A stretch of 64,000 bases of DNA from Acidimicrobiia bacterium (GCA_029263095.1 JAJCYA010000019.1:1-64000), one strand, 5' to 3'. Counted from the stretch's first letter, positions 31,859 through 41,296 are shown. Notes: a model not told the origin generated them from the letters alone. Numbers and translations are program-made.

Positions 31859-32656
31859 ATGTGCCGCCTGGCCGGGTTTATCGGACAGAGCCCGTTGCCG
31901 CTGGCGGCACTGCTCTACGAGCCTCCTCATTCGCTACAGCACGCCGCATTCGCCCCCAGAGAGCTGATAGCCGGAACCGTCAACGTCGATGGCACCGGCG
32001 CCGCGTGGTGGCCGGAAGACGGGTCTGGGCCGCTGAGGTACGTGACCACGGCGCCACCGTGGGCTGATCCCAATCTTCCCGGCTTGGCGCCTGCCCTCAG
32101 AGGTCGGACCGTGCTGGCGGCAGTCCGCTCGGCGACGCCGGGTCTGCCGTACGGTCCAGACAATGTGGCACCCTTCGTGACCGATCGAATGGCAGGCGCT
32201 CACAACGGCCGGATCAGTGGTTTTCGACAGGGCCTCGCCCGGACGCTGCTCGGTGGTCTCGATGACGATCGGTTCGGACAGGTCACGAGCATGAACGATT
32301 CGTTGGCGTTGTTCCTCATGGTCGCCCAATACATGGACGACGAACCCGGTACCTCACTATCGGACGCCGTCACGTCCGTCGTTCAACAGACCTCCAAGGC
32401 CGTGATCGCTGCCGGCGAGATCGCGACTCTGAATCTCGTCATCGCCACCTCAGACGAGATCGTCGCCACACGAACATCCGCGGGAGACGCCATCAACTCT
32501 CTCTACACCCGGACTACCGATGAGGGCAACTGGCTGGCATCAGAACCTCTCGATGGTGATGCGGGTTGGACTTCGCTGCCCGAGCACTCGCTCGTCGCCC
32601 TCACCGCCGTCGGGATAGATGTCCGGGCCCTCGAGCACGAAGGTATGGCGTCATGA
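31859..32656 (+). CDS. egtC: Ergothioneine biosynthesis glutamine amidotransferase EgtC
   Basis: 265 residues of the class II amidotransferase family. After Met removal the catalytic residue is Cys2 of MCRLAGFIG, and conserved APFVTDRMAGAHNGRI and NDSLALF residues follow. EgtC hydrolyses the gamma-glutamyl group from gamma-glutamyl-hercynylcysteine sulfoxide. The internal ATG at 31859 is chosen because only it gives Cys2; an in-frame ATG at 31847 would add four residues before the cysteine and block catalysis. Its presence implies the gamma-glutamylcysteine route, which needs EgtA, not found in this window. Confidence 0.95.
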   Translation: MCRLAGFIGQSPLPLAALLYEPPHSLQHAAFAPRELIAGTVNVDGTGAAWWPEDGSGPLRYVTTAPPWADPNLPGLAPALRGRTVLAAVRSATPGLPYGPDNVAPFVTDRMAGAHNGRISGFRQGLARTLLGGLDDDRFGQVTSMNDSLALFLMVAQYMDDEPGTSLSDAVTSVVQQTSKAVIAAGEIATLNLVIATSDEIVATRTSAGDAINSLYTRTTDEGNWLASEPLDGDAGWTSLPEHSLVALTAVGIDVRALEHEGMAS

Positions 32657-33636
32657 GAAACGAGGGAGACGCGCCGGTCACCGTGTCCCGGCTGACCGAA
32701 CCGACGGACCATCGGAATCAACTCCTCGAAGACGTGCGTCACGGTCTCACCGCCTATCGCAAACATCTACCGTCCAAGTACTTCTACGACGCCCGCGGTT
32801 CAGATCTCTTCGAGGACATCACCCGGTTGCCGGAGTACTACTTGACCGAAGCTGAAACGGAGCTTCTGGCCCAACACTCCGACAATCTGATGGCCCGCAT
32901 CGAGCCCGATGAGCTGGTCGAATTGGGTTCGGGGTCATCCCGCAAGACCCGGATGCTGATAGATGCCATGCGCCGCTCCGGCGGAACCAGATACGTGCCC
33001 ATCGACATCTCTGAAGAAGCGCTGCGTGCAGCTGCCAAGAAGCTGTGTGCTTCCTACAGCTGGTTGGAGGTGGAAGGGCTGGTGGGCGACTACGTCGCCG
33101 ATCTAGACAAGGTGCGGCGACGCGGTCGCAGGCTCATCGTTTTCCTCGGTTCCACGATCGGCAACTACGTGCCGACTCTGCGGTACTCGCTGCTGCGGGC
33201 GGTCGCCGCTGCACTCGCCACAGGTGATTCATTCCTGCTCGGAATGGACTTGGTAAAGGACGAATCGACGATGATCGCCGCCTACGACGATGCAGCCGGC
33301 GTGTCGGCTGAGTTCAATCTCAATATTCTGCGGGTGGTCAACCGTGAGTTGGATGGGGACATCCCAGTCGACGCCTTTGAACACGTGACACGGTTCGATC
33401 GGCAATTCTCATGCATCGCTCAGAGCCTGCGGGCCACCCGCGAGGTGGTCGCCAACATCCGGGCACTCAACCTGGCGGTCACATTCCACGTCGGCGAGGA
33501 GATCCACACCGAAGTGTCGTGCAAATTCACCCGTGACGGGGTTGAGAAGGATTTCGCGGGCGCCGGCATGCGTCTCGACGACTGGTTCACCGATTCGGCG
33601 GGGCGATTCGCTCTGGCACTGGGCTCGCACGCCTAG
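32653..33636 (+). CDS. egtD: Histidine N-alpha-methyltransferase EgtD
   Basis: 327 residues. Trimethylates L-histidine to hercynine with SAM, the first step of ergothioneine synthesis. Shows [16 protein letters not shown] (about 41-56), SAM-binding [15 protein letters not shown] (about 89-103), and FLGSTIGNY near 165. C-terminal EVSCKFTRD holds the substrate end. Its ATG overlaps the egtC stop by 4 bp (ATGA). With egtB and egtC it gives three steps of the five-gene pathway; no PLP lyase EgtE or EgtA is adjacent. Confidence 0.96.
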   Translation: MRNEGDAPVTVSRLTEPTDHRNQLLEDVRHGLTAYRKHLPSKYFYDARGSDLFEDITRLPEYYLTEAETELLAQHSDNLMARIEPDELVELGSGSSRKTRMLIDAMRRSGGTRYVPIDISEEALRAAAKKLCASYSWLEVEGLVGDYVADLDKVRRRGRRLIVFLGSTIGNYVPTLRYSLLRAVAAALATGDSFLLGMDLVKDESTMIAAYDDAAGVSAEFNLNILRVVNRELDGDIPVDAFEHVTRFDRQFSCIAQSLRATREVVANIRALNLAVTFHVGEEIHTEVSCKFTRDGVEKDFAGAGMRLDDWFTDSAGRFALALGSHA

Positions 33637-33808
33637 AACGGCAGTCCACAGTTCCAAACCCCTCGTCGACCCGGGTCCAATATCGGGTTGGGATGCGCCC
33701 TGGCGGCCCGATAGGACTCGGACTCATTGGCGTCTCGAACGTGAGACCCCACCAGGGGCTGCCGCACGACGGCTATCCAGAAGGGCATTGCTGTGGCATA
33801 CTTGTGGC

Positions 33809-34045
33809 ATGACAAGGTCACGTGTTAGCACAACAGTTGATGCGACTCTCCTGTTGAACGCTCGCAGATTGCGCTCCGGACTAAAGGACTCTGCTCTCCT
33901 CGACGAGGCACTCGAGGCTCTCGTCGGCAACCATCGTTCTACGGAGATCGACGCGGCATATCGAGCCTACGACGAACACCCCATAGGGGAGATCGATGAG
34001 TGGGGCGATCTCGCGTCGTTTCGGGACGGTGCGTCGACATCGTGA
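33809..34045 (+). CDS. Antitoxin of a MazEF-type pair
   Basis: 78 residues. The first 40, [31 protein letters not shown], form the ribbon-helix-helix type region, and the acidic C-terminus ([17 protein letters not shown]) is the usual unfolded toxin-binding tail. Its stop overlaps the toxin GTG by 4 bp (GTGA). Two TGTGGCAT copies (33791-33798 and 33803-33810) surround the start and may be the autoregulatory operator. Assigned from position and pattern; the exact antitoxin class is not certain. Confidence 0.82.
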   Translation: MTRSRVSTTVDATLLLNARRLRSGLKDSALLDEALEALVGNHRSTEIDAAYRAYDEHPIGEIDEWGDLASFRDGASTS

Positions 34046-34371
34046 CCCCCGTACCGTCGAGAGGTGAGATCTGGTGGTCTGAGGTTCCCGAAATCGGACG
34101 GCGTCCTGTCGTCATTCTCTCGCGTGACGCCGCCATCCCGAGGCTGCGGCGCGCGCTGGTCGCTCCCTGCACCACAACGATCCGCCGCCTTCCAAGCGAG
34201 GTAGTGCTCGACGCCGGACACGACCCGATCCCCAAACGATCCGCCGTAAACCTCGACTCCGTTGAGAGCGTCTCTCTCTCCATCCTGGTCGAACGGCTCG
34301 GGCGCCTCAGTGACGAGAGAATGCGTCAGATCTGCGCAGCCCTCGCGGTTGCCGTCGCCTGCGACAACTGA
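34042..34371 (+). CDS. MazF/PemK-type endoribonuclease toxin
   Basis: 109 residues. Cuts mRNA at short sequences, halting translation. Motifs are [14 protein letters not shown], then [12 protein letters not shown] (about 22-33), then [11 protein letters not shown] (about 42-52) and the [12 protein letters not shown] stretch, all standard in MazF. The catalytic Arg and Thr are in RPVVILSRD and APCTTT. Start is GTG 34042, overlapping the antitoxin stop. The cleavage sequence cannot be predicted. Confidence 0.9.
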   Translation: MTPVPSRGEIWWSEVPEIGRRPVVILSRDAAIPRLRRALVAPCTTTIRRLPSEVVLDAGHDPIPKRSAVNLDSVESVSLSILVERLGRLSDERMRQICAALAVAVACDN

Positions 34372-34395
34372 GATCGTCCACGATCAGGCTGGGGA

Positions 34396-34426
34396 TTGAG
34401 GGCGAAACGCGGCGCTACGCCCTCAA
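34396..34426. terminator. Bidirectional terminator hairpin between mazF and plsB
   Basis: TTGAGGGCG and CGCCCTCAA form a 9-bp stem (34396-34404 and 34418-34426) with a 13-base loop holding the plsB stop codon. It can end mazF rightward and plsB leftward. Confidence 0.75.
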
Positions 34427-36757
34427 CTGCTCTACTTCTCGCACCAACTCGACCATGCCGTGGAGGTCGGCCGCAAAGGCCTCCCTCTCCTCCAGCCGTG
34501 ACAGATCTCCGCCCAAGAGCAGCTCCCTGTTCCCTGCGAGACGCAGAGCATCGTCGAACAGCACGGTCGAAACCGCTTCGGGGCTCCTGATCGCACGCTG
34601 CGCTCGGTACTGCGCCCCAAGCGCCAGGGCAGCGGCCAAAAGAGCATCCTTATCCGCGTCCCGCCGAAAGTCGACATCGACCAGCGCGTCGGCCAGCACG
34701 AGGTAGGCCTCAAAGACCGGCCGCAGCACCCACGATGACGCCGACGGCAGCACAGCGCGCAACACCAAATCTCCGTCGCCGGCGGCAACGCGGGCCTCCC
34801 AGTCCGGAACCGATGCCTCCAGCTCTTCCGCCAACTCGGCTCGGAACTCGTCCCGCTCGGCAAAGAAGAACTCAAACTTCAACAGATCACGCGTAGTCCG
34901 GACCGTATCCCAAAACACGGCGAGCGGGTCTGTCTCGGCATTTGCGGCCGCAGCAAGCCCCAGCTCTGCAATGGCACCCGTCAAGAAGAAGTGAACGATC
35001 GTGTTGCGGTAATAGGCGGCCGCGAGATGCTGATCCGAACCTATCGCGTAGACCGTCTCTCGACCCCCCTCGAACCTGCTCACAACCCCGTGCTCCACCA
35101 GGGAATCGAGCGCTCCGCGCACAACCGACGGGTCCTCGAGATCCACCGGTTCAGAGATCGGGAGGTCACGAAGCTCGACGTAGGCGACGAAGTCGCGCAA
35201 GGTCGCGATCGTCTCGGCCACGGTCACGGCTCGGTCGGTCCCCAGCAGGGCGATCGTCACGAGCGAGATCGGGGTGATCGGCGTCACTCGATTGATCCGA
35301 ACCGCGACCTCAAAGGCCAGCTTCTGGATCTCGAGGTTGGATTCCTCCGGATCCGGCTCGCTGCCCTTGCCGTACCGGCTCACCGAGTCGGCAACGCTGA
35401 TCGGCTCGCCGAAGTTCATGTGAATACGGCCATAGCGCCGTCGCATCGTCCGCAGCACCCGCACCATCCACCCGAACGACTCCTTCTCCTTCGCTGCGCC
35501 GCGCTGCTCGGCTGCGTATGCGCCCACGTCCTGGATCTGGTCGTAGGCGATCGAGGTGGGGATTAGGACGACATCGTCACACGATCCGCGCCTCCAAGAA
35601 TCGACGACATACGCCAAAAGTCCGTACTTGGGGGCCCGCAACTTGCCGACGCGGGACCGGCCGCCCTCTATGTACCACTCGAGAGGAAAACGCTTCTCCA
35701 ACAGATAGTCGAGATACCGCTTCAGTGTGTATTTGTAGGCCTCGTTGTCCTTGAAGGACCGCCTGATGAAGAACAGCCCGTGCCGACGCAAGAAAGGACC
35801 AACCGGGAAGAAGTTCATATTGATGCCGCCCGCGGCATGGTTTGGTGGCAGACCGTTCTCATACAGAACGTACGTCAAGGCGAGGTGGTCCATGTTCGAC
35901 TTGTGGCTGGGGAGAAACGCCAGCGAGTGACGCTGACCCAGCTCGGCGATGCGTTCGAGCGCCTCGGGGTCGTAGTGGATGCGCCGGTCGTACCCCTGGG
36001 TGTAGACGAGCCGGATCAGCGATGCCACGAGATCAAGTACGAAGGTGCTCGGTTGGGCGGCGATTTCCTTGAGGTACCTAGCCGCCGTGGCGGCCAAGTC
36101 GTCGACCCTCTCGCCTGTCCTGGCTGCGATCCTCTCCAAGCCGAGCTGGAACTTGGCCGACCCGAGAAGATCCTCGGACAGAAGACGCGGCACCTTGTAT
36201 CTGTTGCCCCTGACGCGGCGCTCGGCGACCTCGAGCGCCAGGCTTCCCTGCAAAGCGATGTACTCCGCAAAGCCGTACGGATCGTCGGGCCGCGCGGTCC
36301 TGGCCTCGACCCACCGAGTTCGCAGATCCGACAACGGAGCCGCATCGCCCACGACGACCCTGATCCGGTCGGGACGGAAGCGGACAAAGAGCTCCTGCAC
36401 CAACCGGTTTGGATCGCGAGGATCGCCGTAGGTCAGAAGATCCACGAGACGTGGGATCCGGCGACCGCTGCGATGCGGACCCAGCCAGGCCACCCGAAGC
36501 GGCACGAGGAGTGGATCGGTGTCCCCCGAGGCGATCTCCTTCAAAGCAACTCCGATCGACCGTCGGAACCGCCGTCGCCGTGAAGGGGGAACAGCGCACA
36601 CCCGGTATTCGGCGCGTTCCGGTCGGTTGCGCTCCACCCACTGACCGACCAGCCTCCGCTCGGCCGACGACGAAGCATCGACCAGGAAGACAATCGGTCG
36701 ATCTCCCGCCTTCGGCCAATCTGCCTCCCCTGCCGGGGGGACGGCGTGGAGCGTCAC
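34415..36757 (-). CDS. plsB: Glycerol-3-phosphate acyltransferase PlsB
   Basis: 780 residues, the usual size for PlsB. Acylates sn-glycerol-3-phosphate at position 1 at the membrane. It contains the catalytic HX4D motif, LPSHKSNMDHL (about 285-295), GGINMNFFP and EWYIEGGRSRVGKL motifs, then the VVLIPTSIAYDQI region, all in the acyltransferase core. The N-terminal 150 residues are PlsB-specific. Start is GTG 36757. PlsY (18.3 kb) is also present, so both acyl-phosphate and acyl-ACP/CoA entry routes are available. Confidence 0.94.
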   Translation of the reverse strand: MTLHAVPPAGEADWPKAGDRPIVFLVDASSSAERRLVGQWVERNRPERAEYRVCAVPPSRRRRFRRSIGVALKEIASGDTDPLLVPLRVAWLGPHRSGRRIPRLVDLLTYGDPRDPNRLVQELFVRFRPDRIRVVVGDAAPLSDLRTRWVEARTARPDDPYGFAEYIALQGSLALEVAERRVRGNRYKVPRLLSEDLLGSAKFQLGLERIAARTGERVDDLAATAARYLKEIAAQPSTFVLDLVASLIRLVYTQGYDRRIHYDPEALERIAELGQRHSLAFLPSHKSNMDHLALTYVLYENGLPPNHAAGGINMNFFPVGPFLRRHGLFFIRRSFKDNEAYKYTLKRYLDYLLEKRFPLEWYIEGGRSRVGKLRAPKYGLLAYVVDSWRRGSCDDVVLIPTSIAYDQIQDVGAYAAEQRGAAKEKESFGWMVRVLRTMRRRYGRIHMNFGEPISVADSVSRYGKGSEPDPEESNLEIQKLAFEVAVRINRVTPITPISLVTIALLGTDRAVTVAETIATLRDFVAYVELRDLPISEPVDLEDPSVVRGALDSLVEHGVVSRFEGGRETVYAIGSDQHLAAAYYRNTIVHFFLTGAIAELGLAAAANAETDPLAVFWDTVRTTRDLLKFEFFFAERDEFRAELAEELEASVPDWEARVAAGDGDLVLRAVLPSASSWVLRPVFEAYLVLADALVDVDFRRDADKDALLAAALALGAQYRAQRAIRSPEAVSTVLFDDALRLAGNRELLLGGDLSRLEEREAFAADLHGMVELVREVEQLRA

Positions 36758-36818
36758 CGCGATCTCGGATACGGAACTACAAGCACCTGACGAAGTTACT
36801 CGCCCGTCGCCGCCCGCG

Positions 36819-37583
36819 TCAGCGAGGTCCCATCCTGGCGCCGGCGTCGAGTCTCACGACTTCGCCGTTGAGCAGGGTGTTTTCCATGAAATGCTGCACC
36901 AGAGCAGCAAAGTCGTCGGCGGTTCCCAGCCGCTGCGGGAACACGTGAATCTTGGCGAGCTGCGCCTTCAGCTCTGGGCCCATCCCGTCAATCATCGGAG
37001 TGTCCATGATGCCGGGAGCAATCGCCATCACCCGCACCCCAATCGACGCCAGATCGCGCGCTAGGGGCAGCGTCATCGCAGCAACGGCACCCTTGGAGGC
37101 GGAGTACGCCGCCTGACCGATCTGGCCCTCAGTGGCTGCAATGGAGGCGACGTTGACTATCAGACCGCGACCGCCTTCGGCATCCGGCTCATTCTCGGTC
37201 ATCACCTTCGCTGCGTTGCGGAGGACATCGAAGGTCCCGATGAGGTTGACGGCGACGACGAACCCAAACAGATCGAGAGGAAACAGATCACCCGACCGAG
37301 TGATCACCCGATGAGCGTTGGCTACGCCGGCGGCGTTGACACAGACGTCTAGGCCACCGAGGGTCTCGCCGATATGAGCGACTGCAGCAGCGACGTCTTC
37401 GGGATTCCGTACGTCCGCCGGAGCGAACACGCCTTCGATGTCCGCCGCGACCTCGGCGCCGGCGCTCGATTCCAGATCGAGGATTCCGATGCGGGCACCG
37501 CCGGCAACCAGCCGGTCCACCGTGCCCTTCCCAAGACCGCTGGCCCCACCAGTCACCAGCACCCTTGCTCCGGCTACCTGCAT
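36819..37583 (-). CDS. Short-chain dehydrogenase/reductase (3-hydroxyacyl-CoA type-2-like)
   Basis: 254 residues of the SDR fold. NAD(P)-binding VLVTGGASGLGKGT (7-20), NAAGVAN near 89, and the catalytic Ser-Tyr-Lys in VASIAA, YSASKGA (about 155-161). The chain matches 3-hydroxyacyl-CoA dehydrogenase type 2 (HSD17B10-like), which acts on short branched hydroxyacyl-CoA; the C-terminal VVRLDAGARMGPR is the family end. ATG 37583 follows AAGGAG. Downstream of the HAD phosphatase in a minus-strand run. Confidence 0.9.
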   Translation of the reverse strand: MQVAGARVLVTGGASGLGKGTVDRLVAGGARIGILDLESSAGAEVAADIEGVFAPADVRNPEDVAAAVAHIGETLGGLDVCVNAAGVANAHRVITRSGDLFPLDLFGFVVAVNLIGTFDVLRNAAKVMTENEPDAEGGRGLIVNVASIAATEGQIGQAAYSASKGAVAAMTLPLARDLASIGVRVMAIAPGIMDTPMIDGMGPELKAQLAKIHVFPQRLGTADDFAALVQHFMENTLLNGEVVRLDAGARMGPR

Positions 37584-37599
37584 GATGTCTCCTTCATGT

Positions 37600-38550
37600 T
37601 CACACGTGTCCGGGAGGCTGCGGGATGTCGGCAAAGGCCTTGCCGCGGGTATCCACGATCTCGTCGGCTATCTGCTCCAGCGAATCCATGAGCCACAAAT
37701 AGGCGGCCTTGCCCTCTCGGAAATCGGCCTCGGCCATGCCCTGGATCCGACCTTGCTCTTGAAGCTCACGCACGTTGCGGAAGTTGTTCTTGGGCTCGGT
37801 CGTGTAGACACCGAGCGTCTTGCCGCCGCGTTCGTTGACGATGCTGAAGCAAGGCACATCGCTCGGGCCATCGGCGATGTAGATCATGTTGCGGATGGGC
37901 ACGCGACGCTGATCCCGACTCATTCGGGCGTTGACGTCGACATTCGGGTTCTTGTTGACGCCCTTGTTGATCTCGAAGATCGCCCTCGTCTTTGCCGTGT
38001 TGTCGATCGAATAACCGAGGTGGCTGATCGGATGTGGCGATTCGTCCACATCCAGCCGATCCCGGAACCCGGGTGGTGCAGGTCGTTCGATGAATGCATT
38101 CGCCCAGACACCGTCGAGGTGTGGACCGATCACGCTCCCCTCGATCATCTGGCGTATCCCGGTCGATACGACATAGTGCTCCACCGAGATGCCTTCCTCG
38201 ACATACCTCGGGTCACCCGCAACCCGTTTGCGGGTCGCTTCAAAGAACTCGGGAATGCCAGGAGCGGTCTCGATCTCGGCTCCCAGCACGCGCAACCGCT
38301 CATTTGTGAGCCCGTCGAAGATGCCGTGCTCCACGTACGAGAGCAGGTGGAGCAGATACGCCGAATCTCGGCTTATGGCGATACCGCGACGCCGGTAGAA
38401 GTCGACCAGTCCGTCCACCTCACGCCAGAAATCCGACTCGTCGACGCCGTAGGCGGCGAACAGCGGCGCTTGCTGGTTCCCTGGGATGAGCGTTCGGTCG
38501 TAGTCCCACAGGAATGCAACCACGGTCTGCGTATAGAGGGGAACGGGCAT
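37600..38550 (-). CDS. HAD-superfamily phosphatase
   Basis: 316 residues. HAD motif I is FLWDYDRTLIPG (residues 13-24; the catalytic Asp pair is D-Y-D), motif II is STGI (about 129), and motif IV is IADGPSDVPCF (about 230). It resembles phosphoserine-phosphatase-like HAD enzymes of unknown substrate, with an inserted cap domain between motifs I and II. ATG 38550 follows CTGAGG. It ends 17 nt before the SDR start and starts 8 nt after the gene at 38559, so the three are one operon. Confidence 0.85.
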   Translation of the reverse strand: MPVPLYTQTVVAFLWDYDRTLIPGNQQAPLFAAYGVDESDFWREVDGLVDFYRRRGIAISRDSAYLLHLLSYVEHGIFDGLTNERLRVLGAEIETAPGIPEFFEATRKRVAGDPRYVEEGISVEHYVVSTGIRQMIEGSVIGPHLDGVWANAFIERPAPPGFRDRLDVDESPHPISHLGYSIDNTAKTRAIFEINKGVNKNPNVDVNARMSRDQRRVPIRNMIYIADGPSDVPCFSIVNERGGKTLGVYTTEPKNNFRNVRELQEQGRIQGMAEADFREGKAAYLWLMDSLEQIADEIVDTRGKAFADIPQPPGHV

Positions 38551-38558
38551 GTTCGACC

Positions 38559-38933
38559 TCAGGGTACTTCGGGACCCCCGAAGCAGATGCGATCTCCGTC
38601 GGTCCACCATGACTGGAGATGGAGTGGGAAGCCCCGCAGGGATTGGTGAGCATCACCCATCCGTTCAGCAGGTACCAGCACCGCGACCCGCCAACCGCTT
38701 GCAGCTACCGAAGTCGAGATCGGCCCCAATGTCGACAAAGGCTGGCGATGGCCGGGGAAGAACTCTACGAGGCCCTGATTTGGTGCAAGCACTGCGACGC
38801 CGTCTAGCCCCCCAATCCCAACGAACGAACCCAGTGGTGTCTCGACCACTTCGCCCTCGTAATGCATGTGGATCGATGCAGCCACCGTCGCGGCCGTCTG
38901 ATGGGTAATTGTGTCGGGTGCCGTCAGAACCAC
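38559..38933 (-). CDS. Hypothetical protein, first gene of a three-gene operon
   Basis: 124 residues from GTG 38933, which follows AGAGG by 8 nt. The protein has alternating hydrophobic strands (HYEGEVVETPLGSFVGIGGLDGVAVL) and a C-terminal LQSWWTDGDRICFGGPEVP. No family is recognised and there is no signal peptide. It overlaps in promoter space with the divergent aconitase X start (about 100 bp between). Coding status comes from its place 8 nt before the HAD gene rather than homology. Confidence 0.6.
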   Translation of the reverse strand: MVLTAPDTITHQTAATVAASIHMHYEGEVVETPLGSFVGIGGLDGVAVLAPNQGLVEFFPGHRQPLSTLGPISTSVAASGWRVAVLVPAERMGDAHQSLRGFPLHLQSWWTDGDRICFGGPEVP

Positions 38934-39031
38934 TATTCGCGCCTCTCGGTGATTACACCAATGTAGTTTACCCGAGCGGACCCACGGCGCACCGAGTGAC
39001 CTCGAGCACCGGATCGGCCAGACTCCCCCAG

Positions 39032-40294
39032 ATGACTCTCCAGCTTTCCGATCGCGATCAGGCCCTGGCTGCGGGCGAACGCGGACCGGCAGTCGCCATG
39101 GCAATGCGGATCATCACACGCCTCGCCGAGGCCAACCGAGCGAGACGTCTCATCGATGTGACCTCGGCCCACATCGACTCTTGCCTGTATCACGGTGATG
39201 CCGGCCTCGACTTTGCGGAGCGACTCGTCGACGACGGTGGAAGGTTCGTGATTCCAACTTCGCTCAACGTCGCCACGCTCGATCTGCTGCATCCGGAGTT
39301 GTTCCGAGGCGATGCGGAACTGGCCGAACGGGGCAAACGCCTCATGGCCGCATACGTAGCGATGGGTGGCACCCCGACTTGGACATGTGCGCCCTATCAA
39401 CTCGACGTGCGGCCCGGTTTGGGAGAACACGTGGCCTGGGCGGAGTCGAATGCGATCGTCTTCGCCAACTCGGTGCTCGGCGCCCGCACCGAGCGCTACG
39501 GGGACTTCATCGACGCCTGCGCAGCGTTAACGGGCCGGGTGCCCGACGCCGGTCTGCACCGCGATGAGCATCGCCGGGCTTGGTCGGTCTTTCGGCTCGA
39601 AGGAATATCTGACCAGTTGCTTAGATCTGAGGCGATCTATCCGGTACTCGGCCACCTGATAGGGCGAGCAACTGGAATCTTCATACCGGCAATAACCGGC
39701 CTGACACCCGATGCGTCCGAGGACGATCTCAAGGCTCTCGGAGCTGCCGCCGCCTCGTCGGGCGGTGTCGCCATGTTCCACGCGATCGGCATCACACCCG
39801 AAGCCGCAACTCTCTCCGAAGCAACCGCCGGTGCCAGGCTCCGGTTGGACATCACAATCGGGCCCGAGGACCTGCGACGAGCCAGGGACGAGCTGACCAC
39901 CGGGGCTCAGGGCTCCCTGGGGGCGATCTCGATCGGAACACCGCACTTCTCCCGAGCGGAGTTCAAACGACTCGCAGCACTCGTCTCCGGGGTCACGGTG
40001 CATCCCGACGTCGAGTTCTACGTAAACACAGGCCGCGGGGAACTCGCCGCAGCCGCGGCGGCCGGATACCTGGATCCGATCCGCCGCGCTGGCATCGAGA
40101 TCGTCACCGACACGTGTGCATACGTCACTCCGATCATGCGCCAGACCGAAGGCACCGTCATGACCAACTCCGGCAAGGTCGCCTACTACGCACCCGGCAA
40201 TCTGGGGGTTGACGTCGCGTTCGGTTCACTTGCCGACTGCGTGGTCTCGGCGCAAGCAGGGCAGATCATTCGGGACGAATCGCTATGGAGCTGA
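39032..40294 (+). CDS. Aconitase X large (catalytic) subunit
   Basis: 420 residues. Iron-sulfur hydro-lyase of the AcnX family; known members are cis-3-hydroxy-L-proline dehydratase and, in archaea, mevalonate 5-phosphate dehydratase. Visible are DVTSAHIDSCLYHGDAGLDF, then GGTPTWTCAPYQ and ESNAIVFANSVLGART, and a C-terminal CAYVTPIMRQ. The cysteines in these stretches (TCAPY, DTCAYV) are candidates for the Fe-S site. Start is ATG 39032. It overlaps the small subunit by 10 bp. An intact ispE gene (2.8 kb) makes mevalonate-phosphate less likely as substrate. Confidence 0.9.
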   Translation: MTLQLSDRDQALAAGERGPAVAMAMRIITRLAEANRARRLIDVTSAHIDSCLYHGDAGLDFAERLVDDGGRFVIPTSLNVATLDLLHPELFRGDAELAERGKRLMAAYVAMGGTPTWTCAPYQLDVRPGLGEHVAWAESNAIVFANSVLGARTERYGDFIDACAALTGRVPDAGLHRDEHRRAWSVFRLEGISDQLLRSEAIYPVLGHLIGRATGIFIPAITGLTPDASEDDLKALGAAAASSGGVAMFHAIGITPEAATLSEATAGARLRLDITIGPEDLRRARDELTTGAQGSLGAISIGTPHFSRAEFKRLAALVSGVTVHPDVEFYVNTGRGELAAAAAAGYLDPIRRAGIEIVTDTCAYVTPIMRQTEGTVMTNSGKVAYYAPGNLGVDVAFGSLADCVVSAQAGQIIRDESLWS

Positions 40295-40728
40295 ATCGCG
40301 TCTTGCTCGGCGGGTCGGCCCGGGGACCAGCGCTTGTGCTCGCAGAGCCGCTGAGCATGTGGGGAGGACTCGATCCAACGACTGGAGAGATCATCGACCG
40401 GCGCCATCCCCAGTCGACTTCCATCGTCACAGGCACCGTTCTCGTCCTCCCGTGGGGTCGCGGCTCGTCATCTTCTTCAAGTGTGCTCGCGGAAGCGATC
40501 CGCCTCGGTACCGCACCCGAGGCGATTCTCATCGTCGAACCCGACGACATCATCCTGCTCGGAGCGCTCGCCGCAGAGGAGCTCTATGGAGCAACGTGCC
40601 CGGTCGTTGTGGTGGAGCCGGACGTCTACGAGTCGATCGAAACAGGGGATGAGATCACGGTGGGTGAGGACGGATCCTTGACCGTAGGCCGCAGAAAGAC
40701 CACACACGATCCCTCGCCATCTGGCTAA
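40285..40728 (+). CDS. Aconitase X small (swivelling, DUF126) subunit
   Basis: 147 residues with the AcnX swivelling-domain signature LLGGSARGPALVLAEPLSMWGGLDPTTGEIIDRRHPQS and LPWGRGSSSSSSVLAEAI; the serine cluster GSSSSSSV is the substrate phosphate or carboxylate loop in this family. In many bacteria the two parts are fused in one chain; here they are split, with the small gene beginning 10 bp inside the large one. Confidence 0.92.
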   Translation: MELNRVLLGGSARGPALVLAEPLSMWGGLDPTTGEIIDRRHPQSTSIVTGTVLVLPWGRGSSSSSSVLAEAIRLGTAPEAILIVEPDDIILLGALAAEELYGATCPVVVVEPDVYESIETGDEITVGEDGSLTVGRRKTTHDPSPSG

Positions 40729-40739
40729 CTTCGCGAGAG

Positions 40740-41204
40740 ATGAGCGACTATGGAATCCGGGGCGTTTCCGCCGCCGATGTTTACGAGTTGAGAGAAGCTC
40801 TTCTGCTGAGGCGTCGCGGCGGTTCACCATCGGTACCCGGCGACGAGGATCCGACCGCCTGTCATCTGGCCGCCTACCGCGATGAGGCGCGTGTTGGTAT
40901 CGGGTCGATTCACCCCGAACCGATGCCGGACGGATCGACCGCAGATACTTGGCGATTGCACGGCGTCGCGGTCGATCATGGCCACCGTGGAGTCGGGGTT
41001 GGTGCGCTGATCGTCGAACGATGCCTGGAGCATGCAGCCGAACATGGCGCCCGCGCAGTGTGGTGCCTCGCTCCGGCCGGCGTCTTCGGATTCTTCGAGC
41101 GGTACGGCTTTCAACGCATGGGAGACCCGATCGACGATCCAGAGGGCCCGCAATACAAGTTGTTCGCCGAAATCGAGCCGCTCCGACGCTCTTGGTCGCT
41201 CTAG
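40740..41204 (+). CDS. GNAT-family N-acetyltransferase
   Basis: 154 residues. The acetyl-CoA-binding motif is LHGVAVDHGHRGVGVGALIVERCLEHAAEHGARAV (about 73-107), the usual V-x-x-x-x-RG-G-G pattern, and AGVFGFFERYGFQRMGDP near the C-terminus is the second GNAT signature. Substrate is unknown. It begins 11 nt after aconitase X, so may be in that transcript, but a metabolic link is only a guess. Confidence 0.85.
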   Translation: MSDYGIRGVSAADVYELREALLLRRRGGSPSVPGDEDPTACHLAAYRDEARVGIGSIHPEPMPDGSTADTWRLHGVAVDHGHRGVGVGALIVERCLEHAAEHGARAVWCLAPAGVFGFFERYGFQRMGDPIDDPEGPQYKLFAEIEPLRRSWSL

Positions 41205-41296
41205 GAACGACCCAGCTTGCTCACCCGTTCGGCCATCAACTCGTAGATACAGTCGAAGGACGGCGGGAATCAGGGCCCCATCGCCACCGTTCACAT

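Noticed and set aside
33637-33808. Possible pseudogene or EgtE remnant after egtD.
   Set aside because: Read on both strands I find only short Arg-rich frames without PLP-enzyme motifs. I see nothing to annotate in this 172-bp gap apart from the antitoxin promoter region.
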